In this document: in pieces, positions 54,805 through 62,968 of the stretch
How the letters are laid out: the number at the start of each line of letters is the position of its first letter
Position numbering within the stretch: the first letter of the stretch is position 1
Made by a program: the position numbers and the translations under genes
Notes under the pieces: model-generated
What the model was told of the DNA's origin: nothing
Seen by the model: the letters and a program-made list of their open reading frames with translations, nothing else
The model's database searches: none
Assembly (NCBI RefSeq): GCF_030068615.1
Contig: NZ_JASJOC010000005.1
Location: 62,001 to 126,000, forward strand
From: Halostagnicola sp. A-GB9-2
GTDB lineage: Archaea; Halobacteriota; Halobacteria; Halobacteriales; Natrialbaceae
DNA length: 64,000 nt
Reading direction: 5' to 3'

Positions 54805-55194
54805 GTGTCAGAAACAGCCGATCGGCTTCGTCGCTATCTCGAGGACGAACTCGGCGAATGCCGAAACGAGGAACTGCAGGAACGGCTCGCGGAACTCGAC
54901 GATCTCGAGGATATGGTCGATGCGGACGTCGTTTCGGAGGACGTTCGAACGCTGTCGGCGCTCGGAAACGAGACGAGGTATCGACTCGTTCGGTTGCTCG
55001 TCGAGGCAGACGACGAGTTGTGTGTCTGTGAGATTACCCCACTCGTCGACGTAAGCGACAGTGCCGTAAGCCACGCACTTTCAAACCTTGTGGCTGCCGA
55101 CCTGGTGACGAAGCGAAAAGACGGACGGTGGCGAAAGTATCGAGCGACGAGCCGAGCGAACGCTCTTCTTACCGTCCTCGACGGTTCGCGGTAA
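54805..55194 (+). CDS. ArsR-type metal-responsive regulator
   Basis: Length 129 aa from a GTG at 54805. A coiled N-terminal segment (YLEDELGECRNEELQERLAE) precedes the ArsR winged helix: RTLSALGNETRYRLVRLLVE, the metal-box ELCVCEITPLVDVSDSAVSH and ALSNLVAADLVTKRKDGRW. The CVC in the metal box is the As(III)/Sb(III)-binding motif of classical ArsR. It probably represses arsenic-defence genes. It is divergent from the phosphatase gene and convergent with phoU. Confidence 0.88.
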   Translation: MSETADRLRRYLEDELGECRNEELQERLAELDDLEDMVDADVVSEDVRTLSALGNETRYRLVRLLVEADDELCVCEITPLVDVSDSAVSHALSNLVAADLVTKRKDGRWRKYRATSRANALLTVLDGSR

Positions 55195-55272
55195 TTCTGG
55201 TTCGGCTCGCGATTTCGGCGTGTACCGGTTGCGATGCGGCTTCATCCAGTTGAGGGCTTTGGCCGCGCTCGT

Positions 55273-55932
55273 TCAGTATATCAACTCGTCGTCGTTTTCG
55301 ACCATGTACAGCGTCCGTGCGGCGATATTCACGGCGTGATCACCTACCCGCTCGAGATCGCGAACGGTCAGTAACATTCGGGAAACGTCGTCGAGGTTCG
55401 CCTGGCTTCCCGCCTCCGTCTCGAGCAGATCCTGAACGACGACTTCGCTGGCACGTTCACAGAGCGCATCGATTTCGTCGTCTGCCCCGGCAATTTCTCC
55501 CGTCGCCGCGGCGTCGTCGGTCGCGTACGCCGCCATCGCCGCTTCGACCATCTCGACGGTTTCGCCGCCGATATACGCGATGTCGATATCCGGATACCGG
55601 TCTCGTTCGGCCCGTTTCGTATACTCGCCCAGATTGACGGCGAGGTCGCCGATCCGCTCGAGGTCCGTGATGATCTTGAACGACGCGGCGATGAACCGGA
55701 GATCTCCCGCCACCGGTTGCTGGAGCGCGAGCAGGTCGATGCAGTCTTGTTCGAGCTCGAGATACAGGTCGTTGATCTCGTGGTCGCTCGTGATTATCTC
55801 CTCGGCGAGTTGCTCGTCTTTGCGCTCGAGTGCCTCGAGTGCTCGTCGTAGCCGTTCGCAGACGATGTTGCTCATCTCGAGGACGTCTTCTCGGAGCTGC
55901 TCGAGTTGTCGCTGATAGTCGTTTCGTGACAT
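55273..55932 (-). CDS. phoU: PhoU phosphate-uptake regulator
   Basis: Length 219 aa. It has two PhoU helical-bundle repeats with the duplicated metal-cluster motif: FIAASFKIITDLERIGDLAV in the first half and MLLTVRDLERVGDHAVNIAA in the second. PhoU restrains the Pst transporter at high phosphate and links uptake to signalling. It lies 18 bases past the second pstB as the last gene of the pstSCAB-phoU operon. Confidence 0.95.
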   Translation of the reverse strand: MSRNDYQRQLEQLREDVLEMSNIVCERLRRALEALERKDEQLAEEIITSDHEINDLYLELEQDCIDLLALQQPVAGDLRFIAASFKIITDLERIGDLAVNLGEYTKRAERDRYPDIDIAYIGGETVEMVEAAMAAYATDDAAATGEIAGADDEIDALCERASEVVVQDLLETEAGSQANLDDVSRMLLTVRDLERVGDHAVNIAARTLYMVENDDELIY

Positions 55933-55950
55933 GATTGTATCCGGTTACGA

Positions 55951-56810
55951 TCAGCCGAACTTGCCGGTGATGTAATCCTCAACGCGGTCGTGCTCTGGAT
56001 TCTCGAAAATCTTCGTCGTATCGTCGAACTCGACGAGGTTTCCCCCAGTCAGGAAGACGGCGGTCTTGTCCGAAATTCGCGCCGCCTGTTGCATGTTGTG
56101 GGTGACGATAACGACGGTGTACTCCTCGGCGAGGTCGGCAATGAGATCCTCGACTTTCGAGGTCGCAACTGGATCCAGCGCCGAGGCCGGTTCGTCCATC
56201 AAGAGGACTTCCGGGTCGGGTGCGATCGCTCGGGCGATACAGAGTCGTTGCTGTTGCCCGCCCGAGAGGTCGAGCCCACTCGAGTCGAGTTGATCCTTCA
56301 CTTCGTCCCAGAGCGCTGCGCCGCGAAGTGCCCGTTCGACTTCTTCGTCAAGGTCGATTTCGTCGTCGATTCCCTGAACCCGAAGCCCGTAGGAGACGTT
56401 GTCGTAGATCGATTTTGGGAACGGGTTTGGCTTCTGGAACACCATTCCGATCTTCCGTCGCAATGCGACGGGATCGACATCCTCGTCGTAGACGTTCTTG
56501 CCGTGGAAAGACAGGTCGCCGTCGATGCGACAGGCGTCGATCTGATCGTTCATTCGGTTGATCGATCGCAAGAACGTCGACTTCCCGCAGCCTGACGGAC
56601 CGATTATCGCCGTTACACGGTTTTCCGGAATCTCGATATCGATGTTGTCGAGCGCCTGTCCTCGCCGTAGTAGACATCGAGGTCATCTGCGGTTATGACG
56701 GGCTTCTCGAGACGTCTATCTCGGTCGGTCTCGGACGGCTGGATATCCGTCGTAATGAGCGTACTATCCTCCGACTCCGTTGACGCGTCTTGTTTCTGGT
56801 CTATGGACAT
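55951..56810 (-). pseudogene. pstB: Phosphate ABC transporter ATPase, system 2, with a frameshift
   Basis: The ATG at 56810 (MSIDQKQDASTESEDSTLIT) starts one frame that reaches [10 protein letters not shown]. The PstB sequence then continues in another frame as [20 protein letters not shown] and [17 protein letters not shown] and on to a normal C-terminus ending at 55951. One C seems missing at about 56657-56659 (GAGGACAGG instead of GAGGACCAGG). Walker [28 protein letters not shown] and the switch HNMQQAAR are intact. It is either a true frameshift or an assembly error. A downstream start at 56571 would lack Walker A. Confidence 0.75.
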
Positions 56811-56811
56811 G

Positions 56812-57711
56812 TTATACCTCCGTCTCGTATCTGTTCCGCACGTAGATCGCAATCCCGTTCATTACGAACATGAACGCGAGTAACACGACGATTCCGACGG
56901 CCGCGAGGTGGATGAAGTGCTGACTCGGTTCATTTGCCCAGTTGTAGATCTGCGTCGGCATCGCACTGAAGCGATCGAACGGGCCGAACGGGACTCGGTT
57001 GACGAAAATCGCTCCTACCATGATCAGCGGAGCCGTTTCGCCGATGGCGCGTGCGAGTGCCAGAATCGTCCCGGTCATGATACCGGGTATCGCGGCTGGA
57101 AGCACGACTCGGCGAATAGTCTGCCACTCCGTCGCCCCCGTCGCGTACGACCCGTTCCTGAGGCCGTCGGGAACTGCCCGCAGGGCTTCCTGTGTGGAGA
57201 CGATGATGATCGGCATTACGAGCAACGCGAGCGCAATCGCACCAGCGACCAGGATCGGACCCATGCCGATTCCGTTGACGAACGCGGCCAACGCCAGTAG
57301 CCCGTAGACGATCGACGGGACGCCGGCGAGGTTCGCCAGATTGGCCTCGATCAGTCGCGTGGTGCGGTTATTCGGTGCGTACTCCTCGAGATAGATCGCC
57401 GATCCGACGCCGACGAAAAACGACAGTATCGCGGTCAGGACCATCAGGAAGATCGATGCAACAATAGCGCCTCTGAACCCGGAGAGTTCTTCGCGACGGG
57501 AGCCATCTCGCGTGAAAAACTCGCCGAGGCTAATATTGTACTCGGTTATCCCGACATAGAAGTCGGTAGCAACGTCGAGTAACAGTAGCGCCAACATGAC
57601 GACGCCAAACATCGACGCTGCGAAGATGAGGCCGAGAAAGATTCGGTTCTTTCGATGTTCCCATCCCAGATCGATGTCGGTGAACAGGGCGTCGTCGGTC
57701 TCGGCGCTCAT
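56812..57711 (-). CDS. pstA: Phosphate ABC transporter permease PstA, system 2
   Basis: From the ATG at 57711 the protein is 299 aa, with ATGA overlap with pstC. Six helices are visible, with the loop GSYATGATEWQTIRRVVLPA and ARAIGETAPLIMVGAIFV, specific for phosphate permeases. It ends one base before the pstB ATG. Confidence 0.94.
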   Translation of the reverse strand: MSAETDDALFTDIDLGWEHRKNRIFLGLIFAASMFGVVMLALLLLDVATDFYVGITEYNISLGEFFTRDGSRREELSGFRGAIVASIFLMVLTAILSFFVGVGSAIYLEEYAPNNRTTRLIEANLANLAGVPSIVYGLLALAAFVNGIGMGPILVAGAIALALLVMPIIIVSTQEALRAVPDGLRNGSYATGATEWQTIRRVVLPAAIPGIMTGTILALARAIGETAPLIMVGAIFVNRVPFGPFDRFSAMPTQIYNWANEPSQHFIHLAAVGIVVLLAFMFVMNGIAIYVRNRYETEV

Positions 57712-58700
57712 CGGTACTCCTCCTGGAATCTCCGTTTGAACCAATCGTTGAGCAAATTCATCGTGAGCGTCATAACGAACAACAGGACTCCAACGGCGAA
57801 CAGGCTCTGGTACTCGACAGTTCCGACCGCCGAAGTGCCGCGGGCCATCTGAACCATGTATGCCGTCATCGTCATGATTTCGTCGAACGGGTTGGCGGTG
57901 ATGTTCGCGGTGTAGCCCGCGGCAAGCGAGACCGCCATCGTCTCGCCGATCGCTCGCGAGACGGCGAGGATGTACGAGGCGAACACGCCCGAGATCGACG
58001 CCGGTAGCACGATCTTCGTCGATACATCGTACTTCGTCGCACCGAGTGCGTACGCGCCGTTTCGGAGGTCGTCCGGAACCGCCGACATGGCGTCTTCGCT
58101 GATCGAGGAGACCATCGGAATCGTCATGATGCCGACGACGAGCATCCCCGAAAGCAAACTGTATCGGCCGACGTTAATACCGAACAGTGCGTCCGCGATC
58201 GGCCCGATAATAACTGGGTTAACGAACGCGATCGCGAAGTAACCGTAGACGATCGTCGGAATTCCGGCCAAGATTTCTAGCGTCGGCTTGAGCTTCGCTC
58301 GGACACCGTCGGAGGCATACTCCGAGAGGTAAATCGCGGTCGCCGTCCCGATCGGGATCGAGACGAACGCTGCACCGACCGTGACTGCGACCGTCCCAAA
58401 AACGATCGGGGCCACGCCGTGAGCCGGCGTTGCGTGGTCGGGTGCCCACCGCGTCCCAGTGAAGAACTCGGTGAATGTCACCGCCTGCTCACCGGTTGCA
58501 CCCATTAACATCTCCGTCAGTTTGGCACCGAAGAAGTAACTGGCGGCGTTATCGATCAACACGAAAAAAATCGCGAGTGTCGTGAGGACCGTGATGATGG
58601 TACACCCGAACAGGGCTCGTCGGACTCGCCGATTGGTCGTTTGATCGGCCTGTGCGCCGCCGCCGGTAATTCCCGGTCCGGAGTTGGTTTGAGTGCTCAT
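57708..58700 (-). CDS. pstC: Phosphate ABC transporter permease PstC, system 2
   Basis: Length 330 aa. The PstC pattern is clear: GTATAIYLSEYASDGVRAKL, ILAGIPTIVYGYFAIAFVNP, GAYALGATKYDVSTKIVLPA and SRAIGETMAVSLAAGYTANI. It lies 15 bases after pstS in the order S-C-A-B-phoU. It forms the channel with PstA. Confidence 0.95.
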   Translation of the reverse strand: MSTQTNSGPGITGGGAQADQTTNRRVRRALFGCTIITVLTTLAIFFVLIDNAASYFFGAKLTEMLMGATGEQAVTFTEFFTGTRWAPDHATPAHGVAPIVFGTVAVTVGAAFVSIPIGTATAIYLSEYASDGVRAKLKPTLEILAGIPTIVYGYFAIAFVNPVIIGPIADALFGINVGRYSLLSGMLVVGIMTIPMVSSISEDAMSAVPDDLRNGAYALGATKYDVSTKIVLPASISGVFASYILAVSRAIGETMAVSLAAGYTANITANPFDEIMTMTAYMVQMARGTSAVGTVEYQSLFAVGVLLFVMTLTMNLLNDWFKRRFQEEYR

Positions 58701-58715
58701 CGTATGCTACCGCTA

Positions 58716-59759
58716 TCAGTCACGCTGAACGGTCAAGTCGTCCGGAGATGCCCCAACCTGATCGAGCCAGTCGTCGATCTTGTCGTGGTTCTCCTCGGTG
58801 ACTTCATCGGGGGCCGCATAGAAGTCCTCGTCGCGGGCGAACTCCTGTGCACCGTTGACGTAGAACCGGACAAAGGAACCGATAAGATCGGTCTTTTCCT
58901 CGAGCGTAGCGAGGTTCACGTACGCAAACAGCGGTCGTGCGAGTGGCGAGTAGAGCCCTTCCTCGATATTATCTTGGTCCGGCAAATAAAATTCCCCGTC
59001 CTCGTCGCTCTCTACGGGAACGGCCTCGATTGGCTGGTCGTCCTCGATGTCCCGAAGGTACCCCAGACCGCCCCAACCGAAGCCGTGGAGGTTGTCCGCG
59101 ACGGCACCCATAATTTCGTTTGTCTGGCTGGTCGCGGAGTAGTCATCGCGGATGTCTCCCATTTCGCCGTTGATCGCCTCGGTGAAATAATCGAACGTTC
59201 CAGACGCGCTGTCGCGGGCGTGTAACTGCATCTCTTCGTCGGGCCACTCGTCCCGGACGTCACTCCACCGGGTGACTTCCTCGGTCGCTTCGAACTCCCA
59301 GATCAACTGGAGTTCCTCGAGTGTGATGTTGTCGACCCAGTCGTTTTCGGAATTTTTCACGACCGAAAGACCGTCGAGACCGACCTCGAGGAAGCCGTAA
59401 TCGATGTTGTTCTCGCTACAGAGATCGACCTCGTCTCCCGTGATTTCTCGACTCGCGCTCTGGACTCCGGAATTGCCTCGACAGAACTCCTGGAAGCCGG
59501 CCCCGGTCCCTTCCGGCGCGACATCGACGAGGACATCGGGGTACTCGTTTTCGAAGTTCTCTCCGGCCCAGGAGGTAATCGGGGCGACGGTATTCGACCC
59601 GGAGGCGTCGATCGTTCCCGACGGACCGTCACCGCTTCCGCCACTAAGTACGTCACCACAACCAGCGACACTGACAGCTCCCGTTAGCGCACCGATCGTC
59701 AGGAAGTTTCGCCTCGATACCCCACTGAAACTGGATCGTCCGGACTTGTTGTCCGTCAT
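58716..59759 (-). CDS. pstS: Phosphate-binding lipoprotein PstS, system 2
   Basis: From the ATG at 59759 the protein is 347 aa. A GTG at 59762 is also in frame. A Tat lipobox signal (SRRNFLTIGALTGAVSVAGC) anchors it. Phosphate-binding motifs are IDASGSNTVAPITSWAGENF, EGTGAGFQEFCRGNSGVQSA and HARDSASGTFDYFTEAINGE, a form close to classical archaeal/bacterial PstS. Compared with system 1 it is nearer to the typical high-affinity protein. The promoter is covered by the palindrome at 59783-59809. Confidence 0.94.
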   Translation of the reverse strand: MTDNKSGRSSFSGVSRRNFLTIGALTGAVSVAGCGDVLSGGSGDGPSGTIDASGSNTVAPITSWAGENFENEYPDVLVDVAPEGTGAGFQEFCRGNSGVQSASREITGDEVDLCSENNIDYGFLEVGLDGLSVVKNSENDWVDNITLEELQLIWEFEATEEVTRWSDVRDEWPDEEMQLHARDSASGTFDYFTEAINGEMGDIRDDYSATSQTNEIMGAVADNLHGFGWGGLGYLRDIEDDQPIEAVPVESDEDGEFYLPDQDNIEEGLYSPLARPLFAYVNLATLEEKTDLIGSFVRFYVNGAQEFARDEDFYAAPDEVTEENHDKIDDWLDQVGASPDDLTVQRD

Positions 59760-59782
59760 CACCTAAGTGATTTTGTGGACTG

Positions 59783-59809
59783 TATATAGCTGGTTATAAT
59801 AGCTATATA
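59783..59809 (-). promoter_or_regulatory. Palindromic operator over the second pstS promoter
   Basis: TATATAGCT (59783-59791) and AGCTATATA (59801-59809) are a perfect 9-bp inverted repeat with a 9-base centre that contains TTATAATA, the minus-strand TATA box. It lies 24 bases upstream of the pstS ATG. A symmetric site over the core promoter suggests a dimeric regulator. Confidence 0.6.
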
Positions 59810-59918
59810 TCCATTTCTGTACTTCAATAGTCGGCTATGTAGTCGACAATAGATAGCAGAATATCCGGCTCTGTTAAAAATCTTGAGGAGGTATATGTTT
59901 GGCCAGTAGTGTAACCGA

Positions 59919-60000
59919 ATGCAAGCTCTCCCGAAGTTGCGATTGTTCCAATTCGTCGAGGAGGTATTTCAGTTAGCGCAACGTGCTGTGGGTAGTGGCA
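59919..60000 (+). pseudogene. N-terminal fragment of an IS5-family transposase
   Basis: The ATG at 59919 begins MQALPKLRLFQFVEEVFQLA followed by QRAV, which matches the start of haloarchaeal IS5-family transposases. The similarity then stops and no DDE region follows. It is a relic that marks the left end of the inverted-repeat element. Confidence 0.6.
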
Positions 60001-60116
60001 GATCCGTGTCGTTGATCAATCCTCTTCCAATTGATCGACAGCGAGGAGATCGTGGTTACAATGAATACCCTCGTCGATCGCATCTATCCCGAAAATCCCC
60101 TCCGAAGACCACTTGA

Positions 60117-60278
60117 ACTCACGCTGATTCCCTTCTTATCGACGTACAACACAGCCATCTCCCGAAACTGGAGGAGGTAAATTTGATCGAGTACGACCCG
60201 CGTACGAAAACGATCCGGTATACCCCGAACGAGCGCGTCGAGAAGGTGCTCCAATTCGTCACCGAAGACCTGGAATAG
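60117..60278 (+). pseudogene. C-terminal fragment of a DUF7344-like protein
   Basis: This frame, open after a TGA at 60114, reads DVQHSHLPKLEEVNLIEYDP, then RTKTIRYTPNERVEKVLQFV, ending at 60278. The HLPKLEE-(x)-LIEYD-(x)-T(I/V)RY pattern is the winged-helix end of haloarchaeal DUF7344-type proteins. No start or N-terminal half is present. It is a relic preceding the TrmB gene. Confidence 0.5.
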
Positions 60279-60329
60279 GGAACTCGAAACGGCGGGGTTC
60301 TTTCTGTCCTCGGCAGGTCAATAGATACC

Positions 60330-61121
60330 ATGGTGAGTTTCGAGGAGGAGCAGGCCGAAGTCGAGGCGCTGGACCGGTTGCAAGACCTTGGGCTGTCCCA
60401 GTACGAGGCTCAAACACTGATCAATCTCTTTCGGCTTGGGACGGGAACCGCACAGGACATTACGCAAATCGGCGGTGTCCCTCGGACTCGCGTGTACGAA
60501 TCGGCGGAGCGACTCCACGAGTTGGGATTCATCGACATCCAGCACACGACGCCGCGAAAGTTCATCGTGATCTCCGAGGAGACGATCATCCGACTACTCA
60601 GCGTCAAACGCGAGAACACGATTACCGAACTTGCGGAGTGTCTGGGGGAAATCGGCCCCTCCCAGCCACAACGCGAACAGTTCGGCGTCTGGACGGTCAC
60701 TGGACGGGAGGCAGTGTCATCCCGCATTGATGAGTTCATCGCCGACGCCGACGAACAGATCGTCTACATGACTATCGACAAATTGCTTACCAACGACCAC
60801 ATCGACAGGCTTCAGGCTGCCACAGAACGTGGTGTCGAGATCCACTTGGCGGGGATTTCCGACGAAGTTCAGGAACGTATTCAGGACGCGATACCGGAAG
60901 CTGAACTGTTCGAAACCCTCTGGGAGTGGGAGGAGACACCCGCTGGAAGCCTGCTGATCACGGACGAAGAGACGGCGCTCGTGAGCGCGCTCGTGGACGA
61001 TTTCTCCACTACCGAAGAGATCGAGGAGACGGCGATCTGGGGTGCCGGCGAGCGAAACAGTCTCGTCGTCGTCCTGCGATCGATTTTCACTTGGCGACTC
61101 AACGGAAATCAGCCGTCGTAA
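60330..61121 (+). CDS. TrmB-family transcriptional regulator
   Basis: Length 263 aa. The N-terminal winged helix reads LQDLGLSQYEAQTLINLFRL, then QIGGVPRTRVYESAERLHEL and GFIDIQHTTPRKFIVIS. The C-terminal domain (VTGREAVSSRIDEFIADADE to the end) has the phospholipase-D-like fold of TrmB regulators that sense ligands. It sits in the IR-bounded cassette just before a HalOD1 protein gene. The effector and targets are unknown. Its placement suggests self-contained regulatory cargo. Confidence 0.88.
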   Translation: MVSFEEEQAEVEALDRLQDLGLSQYEAQTLINLFRLGTGTAQDITQIGGVPRTRVYESAERLHELGFIDIQHTTPRKFIVISEETIIRLLSVKRENTITELAECLGEIGPSQPQREQFGVWTVTGREAVSSRIDEFIADADEQIVYMTIDKLLTNDHIDRLQAATERGVEIHLAGISDEVQERIQDAIPEAELFETLWEWEETPAGSLLITDEETALVSALVDDFSTTEEIEETAIWGAGERNSLVVVLRSIFTWRLNGNQPS

Positions 61122-61186
61122 GGCTATCCAATTGTTCACTCAGAAAATCACACTACACTCTTGATTCTCGATGCCGTGCGAAGAGT

Positions 61187-61486
61187 ATGATCGAAGAACG
61201 AGAAGGTGCCGATCGATCTACCGATGCACACGAACCATTATTCCGCCGAACGTACGATTGGTCAGCTACAGTGGCAAGTATGGCCACACTCACCGCCCTC
61301 GGAACACTCGAAGAGGTCGATCCGGTGGAACTTTCAGATGTTCTCGGTACCACACTGTACGACCACGTCGATCCCGAAGCGCTAGACACGCTTGTTGTTG
61401 GCGAAGAACGCGTCAACCCGTCGTTCCTGATTGACGATTATCGGGTGCGGATCGACGGTGAGGAGTTGACAATTACTCGCCAGTGA
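61187..61486 (+). CDS. HalOD1 output-domain protein, 99 aa
   Basis: The ATG at 61187 gives MIEEREGADRSTDAHEPLFR. The longer frame from 60926 is antisense-like noise over the TrmB gene. The core RRTYDWSATVASMATLTALG, then TLYDHVDPEALDTLV and IDDYRVRIDGEELTI match the HalOD1 fold, a haloarchaeal output domain thought to end signalling chains. It follows the TrmB gene by 65 bases. Confidence 0.8.
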   Translation: MIEEREGADRSTDAHEPLFRRTYDWSATVASMATLTALGTLEEVDPVELSDVLGTTLYDHVDPEALDTLVVGEERVNPSFLIDDYRVRIDGEELTITRQ

Positions 61487-61594
61487 GGTTGTTTACGATC
61501 TCCTCGCAATCAGTTCGCATGTGTACTGACCGATGTCCGATCGCATTTTGCAGATCATTTTGGAATGGTAATTACAGAGGAAGGTGTTACCGCT

Positions 61595-61735
61595 TGCACC
61601 CGCGAGCGAACGCAGTGAGCGAGCGGGCCGAGGAATCCCTCGAAGCCGCGCCAACGGCGCGGATGAGGGGGTGACGACGTGCTTTTCATCGAAGTTTTGC
61701 CGAGGGCCAGCAAAGCTGGCCCGCAGAGCAAAAGT
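61595..61735. other. Multi-hairpin non-coding segment, candidate structured RNA
   Basis: Four stems follow one another: CCCGC/GCGGG (61599-61603 and 61623-61627), GAGG/CCTC (61630-61641), CCGCGCC/GGCGCGG with loop AAC (61646-61662), and GGGCCAGC/GCTGGCCC with loop AAA (61704-61722). The last is enclosed by TTTTGC (61695-61700) and GCAAAA (61728-61733). No protein frame fits. The strand is unknown. It lies at the right end of the inverted-repeat cassette. Confidence 0.45.
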
Positions 61736-61959
61736 TCGGTATGCACGTGTAGTGACCAGCAGTTCCAGCATAATAAGTGTCAAAAAAGATTATTTTAACA
61801 GAGCCGAAATCACACTATCGGATCATCGGACGGGAAGAACTCGATCTCGCTGTCTCCGTAGGGACGGACACTGTGACTTCCGCCTTCCGTTATCTCACGA
61901 CTCGAACCTCTTGGCGAGCGCTTTCCCCTTCCTTGAGGTCTTGACGGCAACCCGATCAA

Positions 61960-62883
61960 TTAGGCAGATATCCGTTCGAAAGGGACATCGCCGTCCAGTA
62001 TCCGAACAACGCGGAGCAATCGCTGGATCCTCGTTCGAACGGGATCGTATCGCTTCGTCAGGATAACGGTCCCCGCGGCGTGTCTGCCGACCGCTTCGGA
62101 AACCGTCCCGACAAGCGCCCGCTGGATGAGTCCGCCCCTCGAGGCCCCGAGTACGGTGATATCGTGTTTTGTCGTGCTGTCGGTAATCGCCCCGGAAACG
62201 TCAGCGTTCTCGATGATTTTCGTATTCACGGACCGGCTGTTTCCCATCCAGTCCGCTGTTTCGGCGAGGAACACTTCGGCCTCCTCGACCGTTAGCTCGG
62301 GATCGTCCGGGTCGAGCACGTGCAACAGACTGATCGATGCGTCGTTTCGTCGGGCGATCGAGTCGGCAGTTTCCGCGGCTAGCTCGTCGTGTGGCCCGCC
62401 TGCAACCGGAACCAGAATCGAGTCAACCGTCGGCGGTGTCGGCGTTTTGATGCGCTTGACGAGAACGTCACATTCGGCGTTTTTCAGCACTTTGTCGAGG
62501 TGGTTACCCAGAACGATATTCTCCCGTGGTGGCCTCCCTCGCCAGCCGAGGAGGACTACGTCGACATCGTACGCTTCGGCGGCACCGACGATTCCGGTGG
62601 CGACCCCGCGGGCGATACGAATACGGTGGTCGACGGGAATCCCGTTCGACTCGACGCGTTTTGCCGCCGCTTCGAGCAGAGCTTCGTCTTCGTCCGCGAG
62701 CAGGTACCGACGCCCGTCCTCGAGCGATAGTTGCGAGGGAACGTCGAGAACGTAAACGAGGAGGACTCGATACGATCGATCGGCCGCGATATCGATCGCC
62801 GTGTCGAGTTGCCGATCGGCCGTTTCTCGGTTCGCTATCGGCACCAGTATCGTTCCGTCACCGTCTGAAGGGGTGTTGGACAT
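61960..62883 (-). CDS. Tandem universal stress protein (two Usp domains)
   Basis: Length 307 aa. Domain 1 (residues about 10-145) begins TILVPIANRETADRQLDTAI and ends with VVLLGWRGRPPRENIVLGNH. Domain 2 (about 153-280) has DSILVPVAGGPHDELAAETA, LLHVLDPDDPE and ITVLGASRGGLIQRALVGTV with a G-x2-G-x9-G(S/T)-like ATP loop in degenerate form. Usp proteins respond to stress and may bind ATP. Both loops look partly degenerate. It is transcribed alone. Confidence 0.88.
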   Translation of the reverse strand: MSNTPSDGDGTILVPIANRETADRQLDTAIDIAADRSYRVLLVYVLDVPSQLSLEDGRRYLLADEDEALLEAAAKRVESNGIPVDHRIRIARGVATGIVGAAEAYDVDVVLLGWRGRPPRENIVLGNHLDKVLKNAECDVLVKRIKTPTPPTVDSILVPVAGGPHDELAAETADSIARRNDASISLLHVLDPDDPELTVEEAEVFLAETADWMGNSRSVNTKIIENADVSGAITDSTTKHDITVLGASRGGLIQRALVGTVSEAVGRHAAGTVILTKRYDPVRTRIQRLLRVVRILDGDVPFERISA

Positions 62884-62968
62884 GTGACACTCACTATTGA
62901 CGTGCGCTACCGCTATTATTCCCCCCTCGAGAAGAGACGGAAACTATCGATTGAACTCTCCGTTGAAT

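Larger units (their letters stand above)
59867..61805. mobile_element. 1.9-kb cassette bounded by perfect 13-bp inverted repeats
   Basis: GGCTCTGTTAAAA (59867-59879) and its exact complement TTTTAACAGAGCC (61793-61805) bound this segment. The left end is followed 39 bases later by the first codons of an IS5-type transposase, the arrangement at a true IS end. Inside are a DUF7344-like fragment, a TrmB regulator, a HalOD1 protein and a multi-hairpin segment. It looks like an IS whose transposase has been replaced by cargo. No clear target-site duplication was found in the immediate flanks. Confidence 0.6.

Noticed and set aside
60926-61186. Long N-terminal extension before the HalOD1 start
   Set aside because: It overlaps the TrmB gene in another frame with Arg-rich shadow composition. 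The ATG at 61187 starts the recognised domain.
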